Source: Pelobates cultripes (taxonomy: Eukaryota; Chordata; Amphibia; Anura; Pelobatidae). Taken from it: a stretch of DNA of 64,000 bases. Below the pieces are notes generated by a model, which worked only from the letters and a program-made list of their open reading frames with translations, was not told the origin of the DNA and did not search any database. The translations under genes and the position numbers were made by a program. The DNA is taken from the NCBI GenBank assembly GCA_933207985.1, contig OW240914.1, positions 200,274,007-200,338,006 of the forward strand. The letters are read 5' to 3'. Shown here piece by piece: positions 48,801 to 58,817 of the stretch (positions are counted from its first letter, which is position 1; each line of letters starts with the position of its first letter).

Positions 48801-50053
48801 TTAAAACTGAAATGTAAAATTAAACGTTTCTGGTAGCATAATTTAATATTTTTATACTAAAATAATTGCAACATTCAGACATCGGCACTTAAATTATTGA
48901 TTCGATTTTGAATATATGTCATGGCTCAAAAAAACCAAGACCTTGATAATGGCCACACAGACACTTCCTAACATGGAACCTATCATTAAGAGTCTTGGAA
49001 TTTATGTTACGCTGTCCAATTTTATTGTCCCTTGGGCAAAAAAAATGTATTTCTCAGCAGCTCGATGCAGATAAATACAGATTCCCTATAATCTCTTCCT
49101 GGTAGATTTTCTGGGACTTTGCAGCACCAGCAGAAGAGATTAAGGAATTAATTTACACTCAGGAGAATGCTGACTTGGTTGACAAGAGGGACTAGTGTTA
49201 TGTGATTTGGCCTCCATTCAAGTTACCTGTCCACCACAGAGGTTCATTTCTATAATGCCAATGCCGGCTCCAGCAGAATTTATGACTCAGAGTTCCAAGT
49301 ACCTTGTGTTGCATCTTTTACCATTATTAGGATGGTGATAAAAAGTACAAAAAAAGATTATGCCTCTGCTTTCAGCCGCTGAAACCATATAATTATATAA
49401 CTCATCGCATCTAATAAGAAGCTTTCTATTGTGCCTAAAGATAATATATTGACAATTAAGAGGAGAACAGCTTGATGCTTGAGAAGGTAGAATAATTTTC
49501 TTTTTATTTATTTTTTTAATTTATTTTTTTATTTATTGCTCACCTACTTTTCTTGAGGCAAACTGTGACTTTGATGCCCCCACTCCACAAACTTCCTGTT
49601 ATAAAAGGAACATCACCATCTACAGCTGGACTGGTTCTTTATTTTCATTAACCTCATTTGCGGCCAGTAGGCCTAGAACCAACATGGTAAACTGGATGGA
49701 TGAGCAGCCTCTGTGGACAACTCAACATAATGATAATTTTCTCTTTTCCTCCTCCTTATCACTTTGACCATTCAATTGCTGTCAGAGCAACGGCAGAGAC
49801 ACATTGTATATTTCAGCACAGAGAATAAGCAGGGAGTTTGTTAGAACCTGGACATGAAAGGGTGCAGGCAGATTCCATGCTCTCCTCTGCAAATTTGTAC
49901 CCGCATTTATTTAACCATTAAAGTAGTGACATATATTGATAGACCCGTAATATTAGCCTCACTTTAAATCTTGATAAAGGGACAGCACAGAGAACCCCAA
50001 GAATTCCATATATTTAAATATACAATTAACCATATTATCTTTTTTTATTCCAG
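45806..50053 (+). other. gria1: gria1 intron 4 (4248 bp)
   Basis: A phase 0 GT-AG intron (donor gtagtg, acceptor tattccag). It is nearly free of recognisable transposons, unlike the introns on either side. I see only a T-rich tract at about 49495-49545. The stretch 49090-49350 is of higher complexity than its surroundings and may be conserved noncoding sequence, which I cannot test here. Confidence 0.9.
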
Positions 50054-50107
50054 ATAATTAAGATGGAAAAAAACATTGTCGGATATCATTATATTCTTGC
50101 TAACCTG
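50054..50107 (+). CDS. gria1: gria1 exon 5 (amino-terminal domain)
   Basis: This is an 18-codon exon (54 bp) between acceptor ttttttattccag and donor CTG|gtaagt, a strong consensus. It encodes IIKMEKNIVGYHYILANL; mammalian GluA1 has IIKLEKNGIGYHYILANL at the same place. Both boundaries are phase 0. Length and the G-Y-H-Y-I-L-A-N-L block are diagnostic of the family. The exon is too short to appear as an ATG-to-stop reading frame and was found by its position between exons 4 and 6 and by its sequence. Confidence 0.95.
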
Positions 50108-50689
50108 GTAAGTAAACCGTGACATAAAAGGAATTTGCAGAGGCGGAATGCATGTTTCCAAATTGGTGCTTTGCTCACTCATTGTTCAAATGGATGCTTT
50201 GTTAGTCTGTGTGTGGTGAACGAATTACATACTTTGTTGCCAGAGAAACCAGCACAAGATGTGATTCAATGGCGTTCTGTATGTATGTTAGCAGCTGCTG
50301 AATAATTACAGGTTTTGTTACAAGGGGAAAAAAAGGATTTTTCGATCTACACAGAATCAGCCACTGTAATAAAAAATATAAAGGAATCTGAGATGGAAGG
50401 GGCTGTTTGGTAGCAATGATGCCTTTTCAGGTCTGACTATTTCATATTTTATTCTGAAAACAGGTAACACAATGATTGCAGGGCTAGGAAATGTGATGGC
50501 CTTCAGACCCCCTAATATAATAAATGTGAATTGAGGAGAGCTGCCATATGGTCTATGACTGATTTTTAATCATGGAGAGAAATACTTTTCAAATTTATTT
50601 TGGTTCAGCATGTGCCATAGTTATTGCGTGCAGTTGGGCATTGCCAGATTAATACTTTGCCATTTTAAAGATAAATGGTAAACCAAATG

Positions 50690-50816
50690 TGCTATGGAGA
50701 AATGATATGGTTTCTAACCGCACTCTGAGGTGGGGCAGAGACCTAAACTGCTACTCCAGCACTATAGTGTTATGATTACATGTTTGCATTCCTAACAATA
50801 TAGTGTTTCTTTAAGT
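50690..50816. mobile_element. TTAA-type MITE fragment in intron 5
   Basis: CACTATAGTGTTATGATTAC ATGTTTGCATTCC then TAACAATATAGTGTTTC, ending TTTAA. It is the reverse complement style of the element starting at 63770 (GGGAACACTATAGGATTAGG AATACAAAC). Left boundary uncertain. Confidence 0.6.
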
Positions 50817-50836
50817 GTTTCAGTGAATTTGATTTT

Positions 50837-50856
50837 ATATATATATATATATATGG
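50837..50856. repeat. TA microsatellite
   Basis: A short TA run in gria1 intron 5. Confidence 0.9.
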
Positions 50857-51727
50857 TATATACCAAACTTGAATATTTTCTTATGTTACACGGGTGTATT
50901 CTCTAATTTCTTTTGAATTAAATTGGCTGAATTCTCCTGCATTCAATTGTTAAACTTCCTCTGTGATTTACTATATTCACTAACAATTGAACAGTAATTC
51001 GATTTTAAAAAGGGTCTCACTGCTGCCATAAGATTTATTTTTTCAATCAAATTGCAGCTGAATTGTGTTCATTTCCCAGCTACAGAAACATGTGATCTTA
51101 ATGTAAGACTATGTTTTGGGTGAAGGGATTTAGGGTTGGAGTATCCTTAAAAGGCTTGGATTGTGTTAGGGTGACTTAGAATTAGGGATGTTTATAATTT
51201 AGATGTAGCTCCCCTGGTCTATATCAGAGGAAATGGGAACAAGTGAATGAAGGTAATTTTGATGCAATTCGACCTCATGAGTAGTCAAATCACCCATATT
51301 ATATGAAAATTCCAATGGTTTTAAAAAAAATAAGCGAACTATACCTAAATGGAAGGGCAAATTTGCTCAAAATAACTGAATTAACCTTTGTGAATATACA
51401 AATAGGTTAAAATAGGATAAATGAGATAACATTATTTTACTGCTGTTCGATTGGCATTCATTGTTTTGTGAATAGACCACACATTGTTTTCCAGTTTAAA
51501 TTGATTCTGATTCTTGCATTTTATTACAATTATATAACACCATTGACTGTTTCCAGAATGTTTAAGATAAACACTGTATAGAAAATAGAAGACAGGGAGA
51601 TATATATATACTTTCACACAGTTCATTCGGTCAGCCTAATCATTCATGGAGCATGGCAACATCAAAAATCATAATTAATGGTATTTGTAATGCAAGAATA
51701 CATTATACAGCTCTTCCTCTATTTCAG

Positions 51728-51889
51728 GGCTTCATGGACATTGAGTTACAGAAGTTCAAAGAAGCAGGGGCCAATGTAACAGGGTTTCAGTTGGTGAACT
51801 ATACAGATGCCATGGTGTCCCAGGTCATGCAGCAGTGGAAGAACTACGATGGCCGAGAACAGCCTCGTGTGGATTGGAAAAAACCAAAG
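51728..51889 (+). CDS. gria1: gria1 exon 6 (amino-terminal domain), GC donor
   Basis: The acceptor is ctatttcag; the exon is 162 bp (54 codons), phase 0 at both ends. It encodes [20 protein letters not shown], then [19 protein letters not shown], then [15 protein letters not shown]. Two N-glycosylation sequons are visible, in GANVTG and VNYTDA, and both are shared with mammalian GluA1. The exon must end after CCAAAG to keep the family boundary (R-V-D-W-K-x-P-K before Y-T-S-A-L-T), and the next bases are gcaaga, so the donor is GC. Reading through adds about 15 intronic codons before a stop. The middle of the exon (DAMVSQV against mammalian DTIPAKI) is its most divergent part. Confidence 0.95.
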
Positions 51890-51891
51890 GC
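51890..51891 (+). other. gria1: non-canonical GC splice donor of gria1 intron 6
   Basis: The junction reads CCAAAG|gcaaga. Exon length (162 bp), phase and the protein boundary K-P-K / Y-T-S all fix the donor here. No GT is available at a compatible position: using another site would add or delete residues inside a conserved block. GC donors are a known minority class that needs strong pairing elsewhere; here the -3 to -1 bases AAG and +3 to +5 bases aag support it. Confidence 0.85.
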
Positions 51892-52094
51892 AAGAAATCT
51901 TAAGCTCTCACTTAGAATCGGAAGTCAGTATGAATAATATATTGATTTACTCAATGACTGACAAACATTTGTGCAAAGTATACATATTTATATGAAGTCA
52001 TACTGCAACTCTCCAACTGATGGCCATCACCACATTCTATTCTTGCATGTTTGCCTTGTCTTGTTGAAACCACTTGTTAGAACATTTTGGTGCA

Positions 52095-52131
52095 TTATTA
52101 ATAATAATAATAATAATAATTCTAATAATAA
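52095..52131. repeat. TAA microsatellite
   Basis: TAATAATAA array with one TTC interruption, in gria1 intron 6. Possibly the tail of a vanished LINE/SINE. Confidence 0.93.
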
Positions 52132-52924
52132 TATAGGACTATATCTTCTATAGTGATGAGAATATCAGTCAACAGCGATTATGCATACTGGTTTTCCACG
52201 TTTAGTATACTTTTTTATTTTCCATTCGGAGTTTCACTAAAATCCCTGTATTTTGTTTTTACATATTTCTAATGCATTATCTATATAGTATTAAAAGGGG
52301 TCACACCAGCCAAGAGTATCTCTTTAATATCTGTAAACAGTGATCTCTGCCCATATTTATTCTTACAATGTAACCTTCCCCATATAAGCCCAATGATTCA
52401 TAGACTACATCCTATCATAAAATATGATGCTTATCAAAGTTCATTTTACAGCAGTATAATACATCATTTAATTTTACCAGATAATAATTACTGTTTCTTC
52501 ATATTCTATACACTTCAATTCAATGTCCTGAGCTATAATAAAACACAGGCAAAGTGTTTGAAGAATGTATAATGCAACATTTATAATGATCATGATATAA
52601 GCAAATATGATGGGAAAAAACATAATAGTCAAAAAAAAAAAAAAAAATCCAAGGAAATATGTGTTGGATTTAATTGAACCTGAAATCAGTTACATTTTTA
52701 ATGTACACAGTTTGTGTTTTTATGAAACTATAAACTTAAAGCTCCCATCTATGAAAGCATGTCAATTAAACAGTTAACAGCTCTCCCTCCCCACATGTTG
52801 GTACCCCACGTTGCTTTCAATCCTGCAATTCTGTCATTAAAAAAAACTAAACCTTCATTGCTATTCTATTGCTACACTATTCTGTCAACCTACTTTTTTC
52901 CATACATAAAATAAATCCTACCCT

Positions 52925-53095
52925 TACCTCTTGTACCACTTTAAGCCCATTGGAGCAGGACCCACAACACCCTCTGTTTCTGCGCGTTCAACTCATTTTA
53001 TTGCAAATTCTTGTCTGTCAGTCCATCTATTGTACAGTGCTATGAAATCTTTTGGCATATCCTTATAAATAATAATAATAAATTACTTTGTTTAT
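52925..53095 (+). mobile_element. L2-like LINE 3' tail
   Basis: AAGCCCATTGGAGCAGGACC, CACCCTCTGTTTCTGCGCG and TACAGTGCTATGAAATC, then CTTATAAATAATAATAATAA, match the 3' portion of the L2-like copy at 31425-31562 (AAGCTTATTGAGCAGGGCC, CCTCTGTTTCTGTGC). Only the tail is present. Orientation plus. Confidence 0.68.
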
Positions 53096-53224
53096 GCAGC
53101 CCTAGTCACACCTCCCTGCATATGACCTACAAAGCCTTCCTGAACAGTTCCTGTAAAGAAAGATCCAATGTGTATTTATTATTAACATTTATCGAAGAGG
53201 TTGTTCTACTGTGCAAATGTAAAC

Positions 53225-53470
53225 TTACTTTAATGCAATGCACCACAACTGCTATAGCACAATGTAGTGATTTTGGTGCCAGGAGTGCTTTGGCTTCTCC
53301 TCCAAATTAACTAGTCAATCATTACTAAATGTTTTAGTTCTTACCTGGGGTCCTCCAGGCACAGGTAACTGCTTTTATGGAAATTCTGTTAGCTAAACCC
53401 TGCTGTGCAAGACCATTGGTTGATTGCTCTCAACCATTGAGCTAAAACCTGCACTGTGTTTAATCTGTTT
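53225..53470. mobile_element. TTAA-type MITE fragment in intron 6
   Basis: Begins near CAACTGCTATAGCACAATGT with GATTTTGGTGCCAGGAGTGC, the same terminus style as other MITEs here. The remaining interior is non-coding. Boundaries uncertain. Confidence 0.45.
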
Positions 53471-53690
53471 GCTGAATAGCACTTTTCCAATATTCTTCAT
53501 TGGAGGATTGCTTTTCAGTAAATAGAATAAACCATTTTGTTGACATTGGATTTGCTGATAATAAAAATATAATAATATACATAAAATAAAATATTTTATA
53601 ACTGAATTCCTTTAAGATTTAATGGTATGTTTTACATTAGTAAAAGTAGACCAGCTTTAACTGAAAGGCAAAGATAGGACCCAACCCCCT

Positions 53691-53698
53691 TACACATA

Positions 53699-53742
<44 letters not shown>

Positions 53743-53744
53743 TA
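53691..53744. repeat. CA microsatellite
   Basis: A CA array with ACAT interruptions at both ends, in gria1 intron 6. Confidence 0.95.
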
Positions 53745-53783
53745 AACGTCTCAGACAGAGCTCTGTGATACATTGATACTTAA

Positions 53784-54170
53784 ACGGACACTTTAAGCAC
53801 TTTAACAGCTTCATCTTATTGAAGTTGTTATAGTGCCTGTAATCTATGAGGAGCATTGAATTGGTCAGTCATTCTGGACCAAAGATTATGCAACCAGAGA
53901 AAGAGGTCACTCCAGTGGAGAGGGAGACTCAATGCTGTAGAAAAAGTGAGTAATTCATTTATTTTTATTGCTTTTATTTCTTTAAAGAACATCCAAATTT
54001 CATAAAGAAGAGGACCAGCCCTTCCTTCCTCCCTCTATTTTCAACAATTACTATTTTTTCCCCCAATAATAAGCCTGCCAAGCATTCTGAGCTGGTGAGA
54101 TGGTCCAATCAAATGCTTCTCTTTGAAAAGCATTTGATTGGACCATGGATGACATGGTATGATAAACAAC
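53784..54170. mobile_element. TTAA-type MITE with terminal GGACACTTTAAGCAC
   Basis: TTAA at 53780-53783 is followed by ACGGACACTTTAAGCACTTT and the palindrome CTTCATCTTATTGAAG. The right side carries the 43-bp near-perfect hairpin TGGTCCAATCAAATGCTT / AAGCATTTGATTGGACCA (about 54101-54145). The CCAATCAAATGCTT segment also occurs in the edge element at about 63970. Right end not fixed. Confidence 0.6.
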
Positions 54171-54246
54171 CAGGTGTGGAAATGAAGCAAAGAGGATTTT
54201 AAAGATAATCAGAGTTAATGTTGCTTATGAATTTGTTTGCATTTAG

Positions 54247-54630
<384 letters not shown>

Positions 54631-54784
54631 TAGAGGGCAATATTTAAATATAAAAATGTTTTGGTTTGAGTTGCTTATACTATATATCTCAAAGCACCAA
54701 TAATATACCATTACAGACTCTGAATGCACAGCACATAATGCATTGATGATTCACTAGAATGTACATTGTGAGTAAAAATATATG

Positions 54785-54867
54785 CATGCCACAACCTAGT
54801 CCAGAGATAAGCAAAGGATCAGGGGAGATGTAGTCCACAACAACTGGAGTGCCAAAGGTTGACCTAG
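54785..54867. mobile_element. dispersed repeat fragment
   Basis: GGGGAGATGTAGTCCACAAC AACTGGAGTGCCAAAGGTTG is of a recurrent amphibian type (a ...TGTAGTxCAxxAACxTCTGGAGTGCC... motif). A short piece in gria1 intron 7; superfamily not determined. Confidence 0.45.
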
Positions 54868-55379
54868 ACATTGGTAATGTCAATGGCATAGACCTGTGGA
54901 AAAAAAAGAGAAAAAGCAGAATGGCCTTCTACCTATGTCTTCATATTCATTCTCTGCATCTCTCAACACAGGCAACTCAACAAGTTTATTTAACTTTGTC
55001 AAATAAGCCACCAAGTATGTATGTGCCTTTCTTCAATGCTGTATATGACACAGAATAATATCTTATGGTTATTTTTTACTTTGGTGCTATTTTCCATGTG
55101 CATATTGAGAACATCTAAGTTCCCTTTCCTGGGTATTATTTAATGTCCATGCTCCCTTCACAATGGCTTCATGCTGAAATGTTGGGGGTATCTTTTTTTT
55201 TTTGTGACCTTTTTTGTCACCCTCTTCTTTTATCCTTCCAGACTTATATTTTTTCAATTAATCCATTTATTTGGTATGTATTATCTATTTTGTATGTTAA
55301 TTTAGGTGTCAGGATTGTGTTTCTTCTGTTGTATGTCCCTTTTTTGCATATTTATTTTGTTTTCTATGGTCTACATTTT

Positions 55380-56650
55380 GGAGTGATTGATCTACTGAAG
55401 GCAACAGAAAAATGCATTAGGCTTATCAGTAAAAGCAAAAAATTTAAGAAACCACTGTGGTATTCCGCAGAAGTGCCCAAATAGTAAAAAACTAAAAGTT
55501 AGCATTTAATAATTATATATAAAAAATAAAAAAAACAGAGCGAGGAAGATAGACAGATCTATAAGATTAGGCAGAGAGAGGCTAAGCAAGTTATAAGAGC
55601 TTCAAAAGAAGAGAAAATAGCAGTCAGTAAAAAAAGTGGACACAACATTTTTTAGATACATAAATGAGAAAAGGAAAGTAAAACAAGGATTAGTTAGATT
55701 AAAAACAAAAGAAGGAAGGTATATAGAAGAGGATAAAGGTCTAGCTGACTCCCTTAATTAATATTTCTGTTCAGTATTTACAGATGAAAATGAAGGAAAG
55801 GGACCTCAGTTAAGAAAAAAGACAAATGAGTCATTTGTTACATGTGAGTTTACAGAGGAAGAGGTTCTATTTCAACTGTGAAAAGTAAAGACAAAAGAGT
55901 CAATAGGGCCTGATGGAATACACCCACAGTTATTAAAAGAGCTTAGTGGTGTACTAGCAAAACCATTAATGGATTAATTTAATCAATCATTGTTAACAGG
56001 AGTAGTCCTAGAGGATTGGAAGTTAGCAAATATTGTGCCAATTCACAACAAAGGTAGTAGGGAGGAGTCAGGCAACTATAGGCCAGTAAGCCTTACTTCA
56101 GTAGTGGGGAAAGTAATGGAAACCATTTTAAAAGGTAGGATTGTTAAACATCTAAAATCACATGGATTTCAAGATCAGAGACAACATGGGTTTACTTCAG
56201 GGAGATCATGCCAAACTAATCTTATTGATTTTTTTGATTGGGTAACTAAAATAATAGATCAGGGTTGTGCAGTAGGCATTGCTTACCTAGATTTCAGTAA
56301 GGCTTTTTACACTGTTGCACATAGAAGGCTTATCAATAAACGGCAATCTTTAAGTTTGGATTCCAATATTGTTGAATGGGTAAGGCAGTGGCTGAGTGAC
56401 AGGCAACAGAGGGTTGTAGTCAATGGAGTATATTCGAAGCATTGTGTAGTTACCAGTGGGGTACCTCAGGGATCTGTACTTGGACCCATTCTCTTTAATA
56501 TTTGTATTAGTGATGTTGCAGAAGGCCTTGATGGTAAGGTGTGTATTTTTGCTGATTATACTAAGATATGTAATGGGTTGATGTTCCAGGAGGGATAAGC
56601 CAAATGGCAAATGATTTAGGTAAACTAGAAATATGGTCAGAGCTGTGGGG
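55380..56650 (+). mobile_element. CR1-like LINE, linker and reverse transcriptase
   Basis: A plus-strand LINE body inside gria1 intron 7. From 55450 a linker (K-P-L-W-Y-S-A-E-V then R-Q-R-E-A-K-Q-V-I-R-A-S-K) leads into RT from about 55890 (S-I-G-P-D-G-I-H-P-Q-L-L-K). The 202-codon frame 55990-56598 carries GNYRPVSLTSVVGKVMETIL, AYLDFSKAFYTVAHRRL, SGVPQGSVLGPILFN and FADYTKI. It is broken by a join with a MITE near 56650, just after L-E-I-W-S-E. At least five in-frame stops lie upstream. Orientation matches gria1. Confidence 0.85.
55990..56598 (+). pseudogene. CR1-like reverse transcriptase remnant (202 codons open)
   Basis: The longest transposon frame in the window. RT motifs are seen in order: N-Y-R-P-V-S-L-T (motif 0-2 region), Y-L-D-F-S-K-A-F-Y-T-V (motif A; the first Asp is kept but the usual Asp of S-K-A-F-D is Tyr), S-G-V-P-Q-G-S-V-L-G-P (motif B) and F-A-D-Y (motif C, catalytic second Asp replaced by Tyr). 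Loss of a catalytic Asp would inactivate the enzyme. The Met at 55990 is internal to the domain, not a start. Confidence 0.85.
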
Positions 56651-56982
56651 GAGAAAGGGGTTAAACTTACCTCTTTCTCCAGCGCCGGGCGGGGACTCTC
56701 CGCCTCCTCTCCTCCTCCTTGGCTGAATGCGCATGCGCGGCAAGAGCCGCGAGCGCATTCAGCCAGTCCATAGGAAAGCATTCACAATGCTTTCCTAAGG
56801 ACGCTGGTGGAAGCGCGGAAGCACCTCTAGTGGCTGTCTCTAGTGGCTGGATTAACCCTATTATAAACATAGCAGTTTCTCTGAAACTGCTATGTTTATA
56901 GAAAAAAGGGTTAAACCTAGCTGCACCAGGCACCCAGACCACTTCATTAAGCTGAAGTGGTCTGGGTGCCTATAGTGGTCCT
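56650..56982. mobile_element. TTAA MITE family A, partial, inserted next to LINE
   Basis: The right end GGTGCCTATAGTGGTCCT is followed by TTAA (56983-56986), with the palindrome CACTTCATTAAGCTGAAGTG. The interior has a CpG-rich hairpin GAATGCGCATGCGCGGC / GCCGCGAGCGCATTC, GAAAGCATTCACAATGCTTTC, and CATAGCAGTTTC / GAAACTGCTATG. The left terminus is missing: the LINE sequence runs straight into the GGGGTTAAACTTACCT block. The join could be a deletion spanning both elements. Confidence 0.82.
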
Positions 56983-57044
56983 TTAATGTATTAATGTAGC
57001 ATTTAATATGTAGCATATAAGAAATATAGTCCTCCAAAATTTTG

Positions 57045-57585
57045 TTTAAAATCCCTGGCTGCAGTTTCACCTAGATTCTTATAAGAAATCCCCTCAGAAA
57101 AAAAGTGGATACCAGGGAACTATTAGTCCAATTAACCTCAGCAATGAGCATACGGAATTCTGTTGCATAATCCGCTACAGACCGGCTGCCTTATTTGATA
57201 CACATCAGGAATTTAGCAGCAATCTTTATGGTAATGGTTTAAACGATTACCTGAATTCTATCATGTATAATAGGTAATCATAGGCTATAGGTATCGTAAT
57301 ATCCAACAGAGGGTTAGCACAAGCCAGAGCTTTACCAGTCAATTGGTTCATGAGGTGCCCTATTTTCCCTCTCTCAGATGGAACCAATTTTGTTGAAGCT
57401 TTCCAGTGGTATTCTATTAGGTTAAGAAATCCCCTACACTCATGGGGATCACCACCAAATCTAGGAGGCGGAGAGAGGCTTATGGAGGGCAAACTGTGTA
57501 GAACTTTGTCAATACTCTGGATAGGAGTCCAGGGAGGAGACAGATGTGTCACTCCTGGTATGTGAAACCGCTGTGCGCACACATG
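57045..57585 (-). pseudogene. Ty3/gypsy gag remnant
   Basis: On the minus strand the frame 57582-57247 encodes P-P-R-F-G-G-D-P-H-E-C-R-G-F-L-N, then P-S-E-R-G-K-I-G-H-L-M-N-Q-L-T-G-K-A-L-A, the characteristic capsid-domain start of vertebrate Ty3/gypsy Gag (G-D-P-x-x-C-R-G-F then a G-x-A-L-A-W block). After frameshifts the similarity continues down to about 57045 with SRSVADYATEFRMLIAEVNW. Pol and LTRs are not seen. Not obviously the same copy as the gag-pol piece at 6795-7340. Confidence 0.78.
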
Positions 57586-57884
57586 CTTTGTGACACTGTG
57601 GCCTTATTTTACATTTACTTTGAATTCACATACTTTGAATCAACTTGGTTATAACTAGTGCAACCAGGTGGCTACTTGGCTGACTCAAGTGAGCAGACCT
57701 TGTGGTCAATTGAGCAAACCTTGCTGCTGTGTATTTGTGCTGAGAGTCAGGATTTAACATCACCCAGCCCCAGCATCAGTACAGACATGCAGGGAGCTAT
57801 TCAATCAGTGCACAGACTAACCCCAAAAGCAAATAAATGGACATCTGCGTTAATGATTTATATAAAAAATCAAATGTCTGTGTA

Positions 57885-58045
57885 AGTGTATATGAATTTG
57901 AGCATGCATAGTAATGTGAGTATTTATATTGAATTGAGTATGTGTATATGAACGTGAGCATATGTGTGTGCATGTTCTCCTGCATATATTTGAATTTGAC
58001 CATGTGTGCATATGAATGTTTATGTGTGTATGAATGTGAGCATAT
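57885..58045. repeat. GTGAGCATATG-type minisatellite
   Basis: Imperfect repeats of GTGTATATGAA(C/T)GTGAGCA and variants with period about 30-45 bp, in gria1 intron 7. The minus-strand reading frame through it (rich in Tyr, Thr, His and Ser) is a product of the repeat. Confidence 0.75.
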
Positions 58046-58712
58046 GTGAGGAATTACTGTTTGGAATTTCCCTAACAAAAGGATGTTAAGAGCATTACAG
58101 AGATAGTTGAGTGTAATTTTCAACTTTGGGGGCCAGGTAACCTAGGTACACCTCTAGGTTAGGAAAAAGAAAAAAACATTTCTGAAAATGACATATGTAT
58201 GAATGAAAAACCTTACTTCTATATTTTTCATGAATTTTAGTGACATCCTAGGGTTGTGATATTTTGTGATGCTTTTTTATACAATCCATAATTGTACATG
58301 ATTGTGATGATCTACAGATGTACACGTTTTGTATTAATATGTAGTGAAAGGCGAGGAAGCCAGCCCAGACACTTTTAGAATTTTTACAAAATGTTTCTAT
58401 GCAAAACTGAAACTTACTTTGCTGTTTATTTAGCCTTTCAACCTGTAGGAAGAAAACTGCCATCACATACTGTCAGAAATGCTAAACACAACACATGTAG
58501 AGTTATATTCACAATATAAAAGGTATAACTGAATCTTTGCAATTTAGGAGATATTTAGTTTTGCAAATAGGAACCACCTAGGGGGAAACAATTAACAGCT
58601 TCCCTGTTGAATTCTTTCAATTCCACATGTGGTGAGATTCCCCTATATTCCCTCATATAAACATGGTATAATTGTTTGTTAATTTAAGTTAACTTATATT
58701 GTGATTTATTAG

Positions 58713-58817
58713 GTCCGGCTGGAAGGGCTCTCAGGAAATGTCCAATTTAACGAAAAAGGCAGACGAACAAACTACACACTTCACATTCTGGAGTTGAAGC
58801 ATGATGGTACCCATCAC
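58713..58817 (+). CDS. gria1: gria1 exon 8 (end of amino-terminal domain)
   Basis: The acceptor is gtgatttattag; the exon is 105 bp (35 codons), phase 0; the donor is CATCAC|gtaagt. It encodes [18 protein letters not shown], then [17 protein letters not shown]. The sequon in T-N-Y-T matches one conserved in GluA1. The last residues are T-H-H, where mammalian GluA1 has I-R-K just before the I-G-Y-W-N of exon 9. The last exon base is C and not the usual G, compensated by a perfect gtaagt on the intron side. Exon 9 is not recognisable before the window ends. Confidence 0.95.

Larger units (their letters stand above)
50108..51727 (+). other. gria1: gria1 intron 5 (1620 bp)
   Basis: A phase 0 GT-AG intron with a perfect gtaagt donor. 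It contains a fragment of a TTAA-type MITE at about 50690-50816 and TA repeats near 50837-50856 and 51599-51610. Nothing else is recognised. Confidence 0.92.

Noticed and set aside
57885..58123. 108-codon minus frame rich in Tyr, His, Ser and Thr
   Set aside because: Derived mostly from the GTGAGCATATG minisatellite; no independent coding evidence.
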